64,000 bases of DNA, from the NCBI GenBank assembly GCA_009777775.1, contig WRLE01000014.1:36114-100113 (forward strand). Direction: 5' to 3'. This stretch comes from Oscillospiraceae bacterium. Lineage in GTDB: Bacteria; Bacillota; Clostridia; Oscillospirales; Oscillospiraceae. The notes under the pieces are model-generated. The model was not told where the DNA came from, made no database searches, and saw nothing but the letters and a program-made list of their open reading frames with translations. Made by a program: the position numbers and the translations under genes. This document shows positions 20,906 through 28,750 of this stretch, piece after piece. Position 1 is the first letter of the stretch, and the number at the start of each line of letters is the position of its first letter.

Positions 20906-21362
20906 CTTTGAGGTTGCGTTCAATTTCTCGGTTTGAGGTTTTTTCGGATTCGGAGCTTCGTTTGTCGTGGAGTTTTTTGCCTCTGGCTAGACCTAGTTCT
21001 AGCTTGACTCGGGAATCTTTGAAATATACTGAAATGGGAATTAGTGCTAAACCGTCTTGCTTGATTCTGCCATATAGGCTCATTATTTCTCGCTTATGCA
21101 TAAGCAAGCGTCTCGGTCTAACTGGGTCTCGGTTGAAAAGATTGCCTTTTTCATATGGGCTAATGTGCATACCTTGAACAAAAAGCTCTCCGTTTCTCAC
21201 CATACAGTAAGCATCCTTTAAATTGATACTCCCTTGTCTGATGGACTTGACTTCTGTGCCGGAAAGCTCAATACCCGCTTCAAATTTTTCTAGAATATTG
21301 TAGTTATAGTAAGCCTGCCGATTATATACAACCTGCTTGACACCCTTAGCTTTGGGAGACAT
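20886..21362 (-). CDS. smpB: SsrA-binding protein SmpB
   Basis: Binds tmRNA and brings it to stalled ribosomes. The 158-residue product begins MSPKAKG after an AAGGTG site; the longer in-frame start at 21401 would add residues before the conserved N terminus. Motifs: QAYYNYNILEKFEAGIELSG, GTEVKSIRQGSINLKDAYC and a basic C-terminal tail with KKLHDKR. The final residues (GVRNEE) are encoded by the heptad repeat array, so the natural tail has been replaced or extended by repeat sequence. Its neighbour ssrA supports the call. Confidence 0.95.
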   Translation of the reverse strand: MSPKAKGVKQVVYNRQAYYNYNILEKFEAGIELSGTEVKSIRQGSINLKDAYCMVRNGELFVQGMHISPYEKGNLFNRDPVRPRRLLMHKREIMSLYGRIKQDGLALIPISVYFKDSRVKLELGLARGKKLHDKRSSESEKTSNREIERNLKGVRNEE

Positions 21363-21379
21363 AATAAATACACCTTTCG

Positions 21380-21411
21380 ATAAAACTGGGCTGCCATACA
21401 CACAGCAGCCC
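21380..21411 (-). terminator. Hairpin between the SEC-C gene and smpB
   Basis: GGGCTGC and GCAGCCC pair perfectly (21405-21411 with 21388-21394); on the minus strand AGTTTTAT follows. It could end transcripts of the upstream SEC-C gene, 94 bases after its stop. Confidence 0.55.
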
Positions 21412-21504
21412 TATGAAAGCAAGCCTCATGGTCATATTACCAAGAAGCAATGAACCTTGTCAACAAGCATCGACAAACCGTTACAGAATCGTAATGAATA
21501 CAGC

Positions 21505-22680
21505 TCAGGCTCCATGGCATTTTTTATATTTTTTCCCGCTACCGCAAGGGCAAGGATCGTTTCGCCCGATTTTCGGACCTTCTCGAACATATGTCTTTTG
21601 TTGAACTTCCTTTTTCACCTCGCTGTCATCGGCAAGGCGCAAAATAGGTTCATAATCAAATTCCGCCATCTTTTTAACACGCGACTGGAATAATTCAAAC
21701 GCTCTTTCCGAAGAGCATAACAAGACATCATTAAAAAAGTCTTTATGTACTTCAAATAGTTCCGGTTCCTCCTTTTTCAAACGCAGCAAAAATGGACGAT
21801 AACCATCTAAGTCGTTTAATATACTGCATTCCATCGATACTAGATTAAGCTCATCCATTTCATTAGCATCATCAAAAAGGTCATGGTCATGGTCATGGTC
21901 ATGGTCATGGTCATGGTCATGGTCGTCCAAAAACTCGATTTCATTGTTATCAAAATAAGCAGCAACACTATTATCAACAATCATAGTAATTAATTCGCTA
22001 ATTGATATCGGATAATCATCAAGCACATCGGATTTTTCAAGTATCTCCAGTTGAAATAGCATTAGACGAGTTTTATCGCTTACATTTGGCATCATTTCAA
22101 CAATTTCTTTTAGATAAGGTAATGCCTCCACACACGATTGAAAAATAGTATAATACAGCAGATCATCGATTACAGATTCTGCATAAATAAGATAGAGTTC
22201 ACCATTTATACTCAAGGCATTTACAATTGCTTCGAGATACTCTATCGCTGAGCTATCGTCATATAAATCCAGCAAGGTATATGCTTTGGCATAAAGGCGT
22301 ATACTCTCCTTATCGTATAGCTTCATGGCCTCTAGTGCATGAAGGCAGGTATTTATTGCGGTTTCGTCATTCACCATTACTCCATAAATTTCTATAAGGA
22401 ATTCCCAAACAACATCGTCCCAAGCATTACGCTCAAGGTGTGCGAGTAAATGCTTTTCTGCTTTATTAAACCAATTCCGTTTTAGGCAAGCGTGTGCAAG
22501 CCCTAAAATATAGTATGTATTGTCTGGTTCGCTGGCGACGATTTCTTCCCAGAGCCAAACTGCCTTATTGGGATTAGTTTCTTCATATTTTGAAGCAAGC
22601 TGCGCCTTAACCTCATTTTCAGTAGCTCTTTTAGAAGTAATACCAACATTATTGTTGTTATCACTAGGTTTATCAGCCAT
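21505..22680 (-). CDS. TPR-like protein with His-Asp repeat and C-terminal SEC-C zinc motif
   Basis: 391 residues, no known enzyme domain. Residues about 20-250 look like helical TPR-type repeats (e.g. [24 protein letters not shown]). A striking His-Asp alternation ([15 protein letters not shown], about residues 260-275) is coded by six-base GGTCAT units and may bind metal. The C terminus is a canonical SEC-C motif ([19 protein letters not shown]), which binds zinc and mediates protein contacts in SecA and many other proteins. Function unknown. It follows the Uma2 gene by 39 bases and may share its transcript. Confidence 0.8.
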   Translation of the reverse strand: MADKPSDNNNNVGITSKRATENEVKAQLASKYEETNPNKAVWLWEEIVASEPDNTYYILGLAHACLKRNWFNKAEKHLLAHLERNAWDDVVWEFLIEIYGVMVNDETAINTCLHALEAMKLYDKESIRLYAKAYTLLDLYDDSSAIEYLEAIVNALSINGELYLIYAESVIDDLLYYTIFQSCVEALPYLKEIVEMMPNVSDKTRLMLFQLEILEKSDVLDDYPISISELITMIVDNSVAAYFDNNEIEFLDDHDHDHDHDHDHDHDLFDDANEMDELNLVSMECSILNDLDGYRPFLLRLKKEEPELFEVHKDFFNDVLLCSSERAFELFQSRVKKMAEFDYEPILRLADDSEVKKEVQQKTYVREGPKIGRNDPCPCGSGKKYKKCHGA

Positions 22681-22719
22681 ACTAACACCTCAGATCAATT
22701 GTTTGATTATATTTAAATG

Positions 22720-23283
22720 CTAGACTCCGAAAACATCTACCAGATTGATACTGCAGCCTTCCAATACATGAACAGGCACATTATCATCACTATCTGAATA
22801 TGACTGCGCAATATAATCGCCATTATTCAATATATATGCATCCAACAAATTGCTTTCTGGATCGACAATCCAATATTCAAGCACTCCAGCTTTTTTATAT
22901 GCCTCGAATTTGATATGCTTGTCCATTCTAATGCTGGATGGTGATAGAATCTCCACCACCATATCGGGAACCCCTGCACAGCCTCTATCGTTTAGCTTCG
23001 ACGGGTCGCATACAATCACAATATCTGGCTGCACAACGGTGTCGTCATCGGTATCAGCATTCAAACGGACATCGAAGGGCGCATGATAAACCTTACATGA
23101 ATGACCTCGTAAAAACTCATGTAATTGGCTAAACAATTCTCCGCTTATCTCCTGATGCCTACGAGAAGCCGCTGGCGACATAGCATATGCCTTCCCATAT
23201 ATAAGCTCCCAACGCAACCCATCATCCCAGGAATAATAATCCTCATATGTATAATATTCATCTTCTTTTCGTGCGGATGACAT
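22720..23283 (-). CDS. Uma2-family (DUF820) PD-(D/E)XK nuclease-like protein
   Basis: 187 residues of the Uma2 family, which has a restriction-endonuclease fold but no established function. Family features: an N-terminal YTYEDYYSWDDGLRWELIYGKAYAM segment, the central VVQPDIVIVCDPSKL and VPDMVVEILSPSS with the acidic residues of the fold, and the late KFEAYKKAGVLEYWIVDP stretch. The start has a GAAAGGG site. It lies 61 bases after the methyltransferase gene in the same direction. Confidence 0.85.
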   Translation of the reverse strand: MSSARKEDEYYTYEDYYSWDDGLRWELIYGKAYAMSPAASRRHQEISGELFSQLHEFLRGHSCKVYHAPFDVRLNADTDDDTVVQPDIVIVCDPSKLNDRGCAGVPDMVVEILSPSSIRMDKHIKFEAYKKAGVLEYWIVDPESNLLDAYILNNGDYIAQSYSDSDDNVPVHVLEGCSINLVDVFGV

Positions 23284-23344
23284 ATTGTTACCCTTTCAAT
23301 ATAAAAGTAAAGCAATATCAGTACTATAAACAATACGAGGTTTT

Positions 23345-24292
23345 CTATTCAGCTTGCTCTTCCTGTACAGCGTATTTAAAATAACTTTCGAGTTCTAATT
23401 GCACCATTTTATTTGAATATTTTTTATCTACAGACTCTAAAAAACTGCTTATCCTGTCAGGGTGATTACCGAGAAACCATTTAATATGATTGCCTATGTA
23501 ATCTCTCCTAATATTCGCATCGTTAAGGTCGTTTGGTACGCGTTCCATGCGAGAATCAATACTATCAAAGCCATAAAAAGGCTGTGATAGACGTTCATTA
23601 ATCATTGTCACATAGTCAGAATTAATTTCAATACCAATACCATAACGATTGATTTGCTGGCACACTCGTAACGAAGTGCCAGACCCACAAAACGGGTCGA
23701 GTACAATATCGTTTTCATTTGATGAAGCTAAAATCATTCTCTCAAAAAGTGCTTCTGGTTTTTGTGTTGGATGATTTTGTCTATTTTCTTGACAATAATG
23801 AATATGAGAGAATTCCCATACATTGCCAGGATTGGCTCCTCTCATATTATTAACACTTCGATAATACTTTTGTGGTATACGGATGGAATCAATATTGAAT
23901 GTAAATTTTTTACTTTTGGTAAACATAAGAATGTCATCATGTCGTGGACTAAATCCTTTAGTTTTTCCAATTCCTTGAGTATAAGCCCAAGTTATCCACG
24001 AATTAAAATGAAATCCCAATTCTTGTTCCAAAATCATATATATATATGAAATATAACGAACGCCCATGAAAAGATAAATTGTTCCAGTAGGCTTTAAAAC
24101 ACGTTTAGCTTCAGCTAGCCATTTACGTGAAAAATTGATATACTCGTCATGTTTAAGATTGTCTTTGTTGTTACCATAGTTTTTAGAAAGGTTATATGGT
24201 GGATCAGTAACAATTAAATCAACACTTTCAGTTTCAATATCTTTAAATATATCAATACAATCTCCATGAAAAACGCTTATTCTTTTATCCAT
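23345..24292 (-). CDS. Type II DNA methyltransferase, beta class (N4-cytosine or N6-adenine)
   Basis: Modification enzyme of a restriction-modification pair, 315 residues. The catalytic motif DPPY (30-33) comes before the SAM-binding motif DPFCGSGTS (199-207), the order of the beta class. Also visible are RVLKPTGTIYLFMG and the HPTQKPEALFERMILAS stretch. DPPY is compatible with adenine-N6 or cytosine-N4 methylation. The recognition site cannot be told. Its start overlaps the end of the putative endonuclease gene by 16 bases, so the two are translationally linked. Confidence 0.9.
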   Translation of the reverse strand: MDKRISVFHGDCIDIFKDIETESVDLIVTDPPYNLSKNYGNNKDNLKHDEYINFSRKWLAEAKRVLKPTGTIYLFMGVRYISYIYMILEQELGFHFNSWITWAYTQGIGKTKGFSPRHDDILMFTKSKKFTFNIDSIRIPQKYYRSVNNMRGANPGNVWEFSHIHYCQENRQNHPTQKPEALFERMILASSNENDIVLDPFCGSGTSLRVCQQINRYGIGIEINSDYVTMINERLSQPFYGFDSIDSRMERVPNDLNDANIRRDYIGNHIKWFLGNHPDRISSFLESVDKKYSNKMVQLELESYFKYAVQEEQAE

Positions 24293-25041
24293 TTATATTT
24301 CACTGCCTCTCTATACCAATCATCAAAGGAACGTTTTGATGAGTTTAAGTATTTCTGATCTAGTAATTGGCAAAACTCCCATGTTGTACGAAATTTATAA
24401 TCAACATAATGAATGTCTTTCACTTGAATTTGCCCTGTTCCAAGCGATGGATTGTAAGAAATATCAGCATCACCCAAAAACTTTAAATCATATGCGTTGT
24501 ACTTTACAATTTCCATTACACCATCCATAAGACTCGTTTGATAGTTTCTACGAGAATATACTTTATGCTTTATAGATAAAACAACAAAAATCAAGTCAGG
24601 GTCATTCACATATGCAGTTCGAATGACACGATATGAAGTAATATTCGGACTCTTTCCAGAGTTTTTAATATCCTCTGAAGTTGCTTTGACATCAATATTC
24701 GCACTTATTGATAAATCAGTTTTTTCAAATTGAAGAAGGATATCTGCTTTATTTAATCGAGGTAACGATTCGACATTAACTAAATGAAAAGTATTATTAA
24801 TATCATCTTTTATATCATGGAACACCTCAAACGCCCACGCTTCAATTATTGGTCCTGCAATCTTATTAATGTTTTCCATCGGCAATCCATATTTTAAATT
24901 TGTATTTAATACTATTTTATTGTTCCCCTTCTCTATCGCTGATTGCATAAGTTCCTCTATCACATCAACAATATAGCGAGAATCTTCTTGATATGTTCTA
25001 CTTTCTATAGGAATTTTGTGATGAACATCCTCATACTTCAT
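24277..25041 (-). CDS. Putative type II restriction endonuclease
   Basis: 254 residues, placed immediately before and overlapping the methyltransferase gene, which is the main reason for the call. A PD-(D/E)XK-like set can be proposed: E68, D100 (in KADILLQFE) and D117-V-K119 (in NIDVKATSED). I do not recognise the specificity family. It may instead be an accessory protein of the R-M pair. A GAGGT site precedes the ATG. Upstream bases 25042-25255 contain a repeat and no gene. Confidence 0.65.
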   Translation of the reverse strand: MKYEDVHHKIPIESRTYQEDSRYIVDVIEELMQSAIEKGNNKIVLNTNLKYGLPMENINKIAGPIIEAWAFEVFHDIKDDINNTFHLVNVESLPRLNKADILLQFEKTDLSISANIDVKATSEDIKNSGKSPNITSYRVIRTAYVNDPDLIFVVLSIKHKVYSRRNYQTSLMDGVMEIVKYNAYDLKFLGDADISYNPSLGTGQIQVKDIHYVDYKFRTTWEFCQLLDQKYLNSSKRSFDDWYREAVKYKWIKE

Positions 25042-25150
25042 AACTCAACCTCAAGAATTAAAATACTCTATATTGTTAGTATATCATAGACAATGATTTT
25101 GTTCCATATGAATTTTAATACACAAATAGAAATATTTATCATTCGATACT

Positions 25151-25207
25151 GGTCATGGTGGTTCTAGAATCTTATGTCTTGCTATTCATTTCATACATAG
25201 TACGCAC
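25151..25207. repeat. Second copy of the GGTCATGG...GTACGCAC repeat
   Basis: Matches 20054-20109 over its full length (TTGCTATTCATTT.ATACATAGTACGCAC nearly identical). It sits between the R-M genes and fic. No open reading frame. Confidence 0.65.
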
Positions 25208-25255
25208 CCTGAGTTTTATCACAAGCTAGCCACGCTGTAAACAGGCAACACTTTG

Positions 25256-26434
25256 TTACTTCGTCGTTGTTGTAATAGAATACTTAACTCTGTTTCCATA
25301 TTTTTGTGACTTGAGCAATTCATATTCAGTGAATTTTATGACAAAGCTCCTGATAGTCCCATATGCTGCATTAGCAAAGTCTCGTTCCAACTGCTTTGTC
25401 GAAAACTCATCAGTACCATATACACTCAGCACAAAATTCCACAGTTCTTTCTCTTTAACAGTAATTTTACCACTATCAAGTAGCTGGGTATATAAATCAA
25501 ATGTACTTTCATGGGTGAATGATGCATCTAATTTGTCATAAACATTTTCGATGAAATATAATAGAAATGGGGTTATGTCGATGTGACCACTGATTTTTGC
25601 ATTTTCTTCTATAAGGGTAAAAGCATCATAATACTTTTTTCTACTAAGTTGGATAAAATGGGAAAATGGTATAAATAATGCAGCTGCATATCCTTGCTGG
25701 CGCAAATACCACATATGCAACAAGCGCGCCATTCTACCATTCCCATCAAAATATGGGTGCAGATATGCAAAATAAAAATGGATAACTGCTGCTTTCAACA
25801 AATCATTGAAATGACTCTTTTCTTGAATGAAAGAGACAAATTTATTCATATATTCCGGTAATTTCCAATGCTGTAATCCCGTGTGATCTATATGTTGTCC
25901 GACTACAAAAACACTATCATTTCTATAATGCTCACCAGGTAACAAGCGGTCGTTTTCATCGAGGAATTGTCCAATTGCAATTTCATAAAGGCTGTAAATA
26001 TTTTTTTCGCTTATGATATTTGATTGGTCTGCGATAAACTCAAGACCTTTTTTTATTCCATAAATTCGATTTTCCTGCTCGGTAGACGGAGCGAATCCTT
26101 GGAATATTTTCCTTACACTCTCCCTGTTATAATCGATATTCTCAATGGAAAGGGATGAAGCTACTTCGTCTTCCATGCTTTTACTTCCGTAGCTGCTCGT
26201 AGAAGTATTCTGAGATAGCAAAAGCTTCAGTGCATTCATTGGAATCTGCGTGAAACTCTCAATGAAAACTAAATCGTTCCCAGAAAAATCCCAAATAGGT
26301 AAATTTTTATATAGACTAGATTTATATAGCTCTACAAGCTCATTAATATCGATATTAGAATATTTGTGTTGCAACTTCCCTAAATCGTTTGCGCTTTTAT
26401 CAGATATAATTTTTATAAACAATGCAGCATCCAT
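25256..26434 (-). CDS. Fic-domain AMP-transferase-type protein
   Basis: 392 residues. The Fic core motif HPYFDGNGR (226-234) carries the catalytic His and the nucleotide-binding residues, and fits the family consensus HPFx[D/E]GNGR except for one aromatic change. The inhibitory helix motif [S/T]xxxE[G/N] is visible as SLSIEN (94-99), before the Fic core, which makes it a class II (self-inhibited) Fic protein. The C-terminal part looks like a winged helix. Targets unknown; family members AMPylate proteins such as gyrase, GTPases or chaperones. The ATG at 26434 has GAGGG six bases before it; a TTG lies two codons upstream. Confidence 0.9.
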   Translation of the reverse strand: MDAALFIKIISDKSANDLGKLQHKYSNIDINELVELYKSSLYKNLPIWDFSGNDLVFIESFTQIPMNALKLLLSQNTSTSSYGSKSMEDEVASSLSIENIDYNRESVRKIFQGFAPSTEQENRIYGIKKGLEFIADQSNIISEKNIYSLYEIAIGQFLDENDRLLPGEHYRNDSVFVVGQHIDHTGLQHWKLPEYMNKFVSFIQEKSHFNDLLKAAVIHFYFAYLHPYFDGNGRMARLLHMWYLRQQGYAAALFIPFSHFIQLSRKKYYDAFTLIEENAKISGHIDITPFLLYFIENVYDKLDASFTHESTFDLYTQLLDSGKITVKEKELWNFVLSVYGTDEFSTKQLERDFANAAYGTIRSFVIKFTEYELLKSQKYGNRVKYSITTTTK

Positions 26435-26589
26435 ATACAACCCTCTGTATCAACTGTATTACTGATACCAATTGGTATCAATTAGTATCAGTATACTCTT
26501 AAGCTAGAATGAAATCAAGAGGGATTTATTAGTACATGCAAATAAGTTGACTTGTGACTAATTCATAACTTGTTAATGGTTTTTACCTC

Positions 26590-26618
26590 TTGACCTAATA
26601 GGTCTGTTGTGATATAAT
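26590..26618 (+). promoter_or_regulatory. Promoter and candidate operator of the Phd/PIN pair
   Basis: TTGACC (26590-26595) and TATAAT (26613-26618) with 17-base spacing. The palindrome GACCT-AAT-AGGTC (26592-26604) overlaps the -35 and spacer and is a good candidate for autoregulation by the antitoxin, as is usual for Phd/YefM systems. Confidence 0.7.
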
Positions 26619-26654
26619 TAAATGACCATTTTATTCAATATTAGGAGGTCTATT

Positions 26655-26918
26655 GTGAACATTTCATTGTCCCAGTTGAAAGAAAATCCAGCAAAGTATT
26701 TTCATCTTGCTAAAGAAACAGATATAACTGTTACCAAACGAGGAATGCCGCTGGGCAGAATCATTTGTGAAGAAAAAGCAGCAGCTCTCGAAAAAAAAGC
26801 CGCCATCGAAGCGTTAATAGGATCGGTGCAATTGCCAAATGAGTATAAAGATTCAAATTATGACCCCGATTACGAAAAGCTACGTGACACAGCATACAAA
26901 GACAGGGATTTGTTATGA
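26655..26918 (+). CDS. Phd/YefM-type antitoxin
   Basis: 87-residue antitoxin of the PIN toxin that follows. Chosen start is the GTG at 26655, which has AGGAGG at 26643-26648 and gives MNISLSQLKENPAKYFHLAK, the normal start of Phd-type antitoxins; an ATG at 26622 lies before that ribosome binding site. The middle contains the family stretch DITVTKRGMPLGRII. The C-terminal part is charged and would wrap the toxin. ATGA overlap with the toxin gene. The operator candidate lies just upstream. Confidence 0.9.
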   Translation: MNISLSQLKENPAKYFHLAKETDITVTKRGMPLGRIICEEKAAALEKKAAIEALIGSVQLPNEYKDSNYDPDYEKLRDTAYKDRDLL

Positions 26919-27328
26919 CAAAGATACTTCTCGACAGTAATGTGGTCATTGACGCATTGAATCCAAACTCAAATTTCGCACATGACGCTAAAGCCATTTT
27001 TATGCTGATTGGCGATAATGAGCTCAGTGCCTATATATGCGCCAATAGTCTGACTGATATATATTACATACTTAAAAAGATTCAAGGCACATCAAATGCT
27101 AAAACGACAATAGAAAACCTATTGAAAGCATTGAACATTCTACCGCTGACAGAAGCAGACTGCAAAGAAGCTCTTGCTCTACCCATGAACGATTTCGAAG
27201 ATGCAATCATAGCTACCTGTGCAAAAAAAGCAAGCATAGACTATATAATATCTAGAGACAATGACTTCATAAAAGCTGAAACAGCCGTCAGCGTGATAGC
27301 ACCCAAACAGCTATTGGAGCGAATATAA
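26915..27328 (+). CDS. PIN-domain toxin (VapC-like ribonuclease)
   Basis: 137-residue PIN-domain RNase toxin. Acidic active-site residues expected of the fold are visible: D7 in ILLDSNVVID, a central acidic residue in NSLTDIYYI, and the D-x-x-D pairs in MNDFEDAIIATCA and ISRDNDFIKA. The Phd-type partner upstream and the four-base overlap make a complete TA module. No inactivating change is seen. Confidence 0.9.
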   Translation: MTKILLDSNVVIDALNPNSNFAHDAKAIFMLIGDNELSAYICANSLTDIYYILKKIQGTSNAKTTIENLLKALNILPLTEADCKEALALPMNDFEDAIIATCAKKASIDYIISRDNDFIKAETAVSVIAPKQLLERI

Positions 27329-27407
27329 TGTATATAATCAATGGTATAACACATGAAAGTAAATAGAAATAGTATGTCCAACAATAACGAGTAACATAAA
27401 AGCCTCT

Positions 27408-27436
27408 TGACGAAATCGTTGACTTCGGCTATAATC
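27408..27436 (+). promoter_or_regulatory. Sigma-A-type promoter of the AAA_14 gene
   Basis: TTGACG (27408-27413) and TATAAT (27431-27436), spacing 17. The start codon follows 35 bases later with an AAAGGAAG site. Confidence 0.7.
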
Positions 27437-27471
27437 CTACTATCACCCCATATCCGCCGAAAGGAAGAATT

Positions 27472-28698
27472 ATGTCATATATAAAAAGAGATATAGAAAA
27501 CGCTTTTATGAGAATGTCTGAACAATTTAAGGTGATAATGGTTACTGGACCACGCCAGGTAGGCAAAACAACAATGCTTAAAAAAATTATGGAGGGTACC
27601 GATAGAAAATTCGTAACCCTTGATGATTTTGCCATGCGACAACTGGCAAATAATGACCCAGAATCATTCATAAAAACTTATACTCCTCCTGTGTTCATAG
27701 ACGAAGTGCAATATGCTCCGGAACTATTCAGCTATATAAAAATCGAAGTTGATCAAAGGCAAAAACCTAACGATTATTGGTTGTCCGGCTCACAAGTTTT
27801 TTCTTTGATGCGTGGTGTTAGAGAAAGCCTAGCAGGGCGTGTTGGCTTGCTTGATTTATTTTCTCTATCTCAAAATGAAATATATAACCATAAAGAGTGT
27901 AAACCTTTAAAAACCGACTTTGAAAGTATAGCTGATCGTACACAAAATATCCCTAATACTTCACCAATTGATATATATGAGCGGATTTTCAATGGGGGAA
28001 TGCCCGAACTAATCACTGGTGATCTAACACAAAGAGATGTTTTTTACCAAAGCTATATTCGCACATATATTGAGCGCGATGTGCGTGACGTATCAGGTGA
28101 CATCGATGCTTTAAAATTCCATCGCTTCATTACCAGTGTATCTGCTCGTTGCAGCCAGTTGGTCAATTACAAATCCATCGCCGACGATGCAGAAATCGAC
28201 CAAAACACAGCAAAAAACTGGCTCAATATATTAGAAACTCTTGGCATAATTTTTTATTTACACCCCTATTCCAACAATACCCTCAAACGAACAATTAAAT
28301 CTCCAAAGCTCTATTTTTACGATAGCGGTTTAGTAAGCTATTTAACCCGTTGGAGTAGTGTTGAAACATTAATGAACGGAGCCATGGATGGTGCGATTTT
28401 AGAAAACTTTGTTGTTTCGGAAATTAAGAAAGGATACCACAATAGTGGAAAAACACCATATCTAACTTACTACAGAGATAGAGATGGCAAGGAAATCGAT
28501 GTTATTTGGGAAGAAAATGGAACGCTCTACCCATTGGAAATAAAAAAAACATCCACACCTAATGCTCGCTTGACAAATGTTTTCAAAGTTTTAGAAAAAA
28601 GCGATAAAATCCTTGGGCAAGGTGGTATAATTTGTTTAAAAAATGACTTTATACCATTAGATAAAAACAATAGTGTAATACCTATTAGGAGCATATGA
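27472..28698 (+). CDS. AAA_14 / DUF4143 ATPase
   Basis: 408 residues. N-terminal AAA_14 domain with Walker A TGPRQVGKTT (about 24-33) and Walker B-like VFIDEVQYAPE. The C-terminal DUF4143 region has a nuclease-like motif EIDVIWEENGTLYPLEIKKT (E-I-D...E-x-K), as expected for its restriction-endonuclease-related fold. Such proteins are common and often found in defence islands, but their role is not established. Own promoter and terminator, so it is a single-gene unit. Confidence 0.88.
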   Translation: MSYIKRDIENAFMRMSEQFKVIMVTGPRQVGKTTMLKKIMEGTDRKFVTLDDFAMRQLANNDPESFIKTYTPPVFIDEVQYAPELFSYIKIEVDQRQKPNDYWLSGSQVFSLMRGVRESLAGRVGLLDLFSLSQNEIYNHKECKPLKTDFESIADRTQNIPNTSPIDIYERIFNGGMPELITGDLTQRDVFYQSYIRTYIERDVRDVSGDIDALKFHRFITSVSARCSQLVNYKSIADDAEIDQNTAKNWLNILETLGIIFYLHPYSNNTLKRTIKSPKLYFYDSGLVSYLTRWSSVETLMNGAMDGAILENFVVSEIKKGYHNSGKTPYLTYYRDRDGKEIDVIWEENGTLYPLEIKKTSTPNARLTNVFKVLEKSDKILGQGGIICLKNDFIPLDKNNSVIPIRSI

Positions 28699-28726
28699 AA
28701 CCCCCTACCAACCAGTAGGGGGTTAT
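28699..28726 (+). terminator. Intrinsic terminator after the AAA_14 gene
   Basis: Perfect stem AACCCCCTAC with GTAGGGGGTT, loop CAACCA, followed by ATTATTAT. The loop and flanks resemble the terminator at 32750-32779. Confidence 0.8.
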
Positions 28727-28750
28727 TATAATGATTGAAAAGTATAACAG

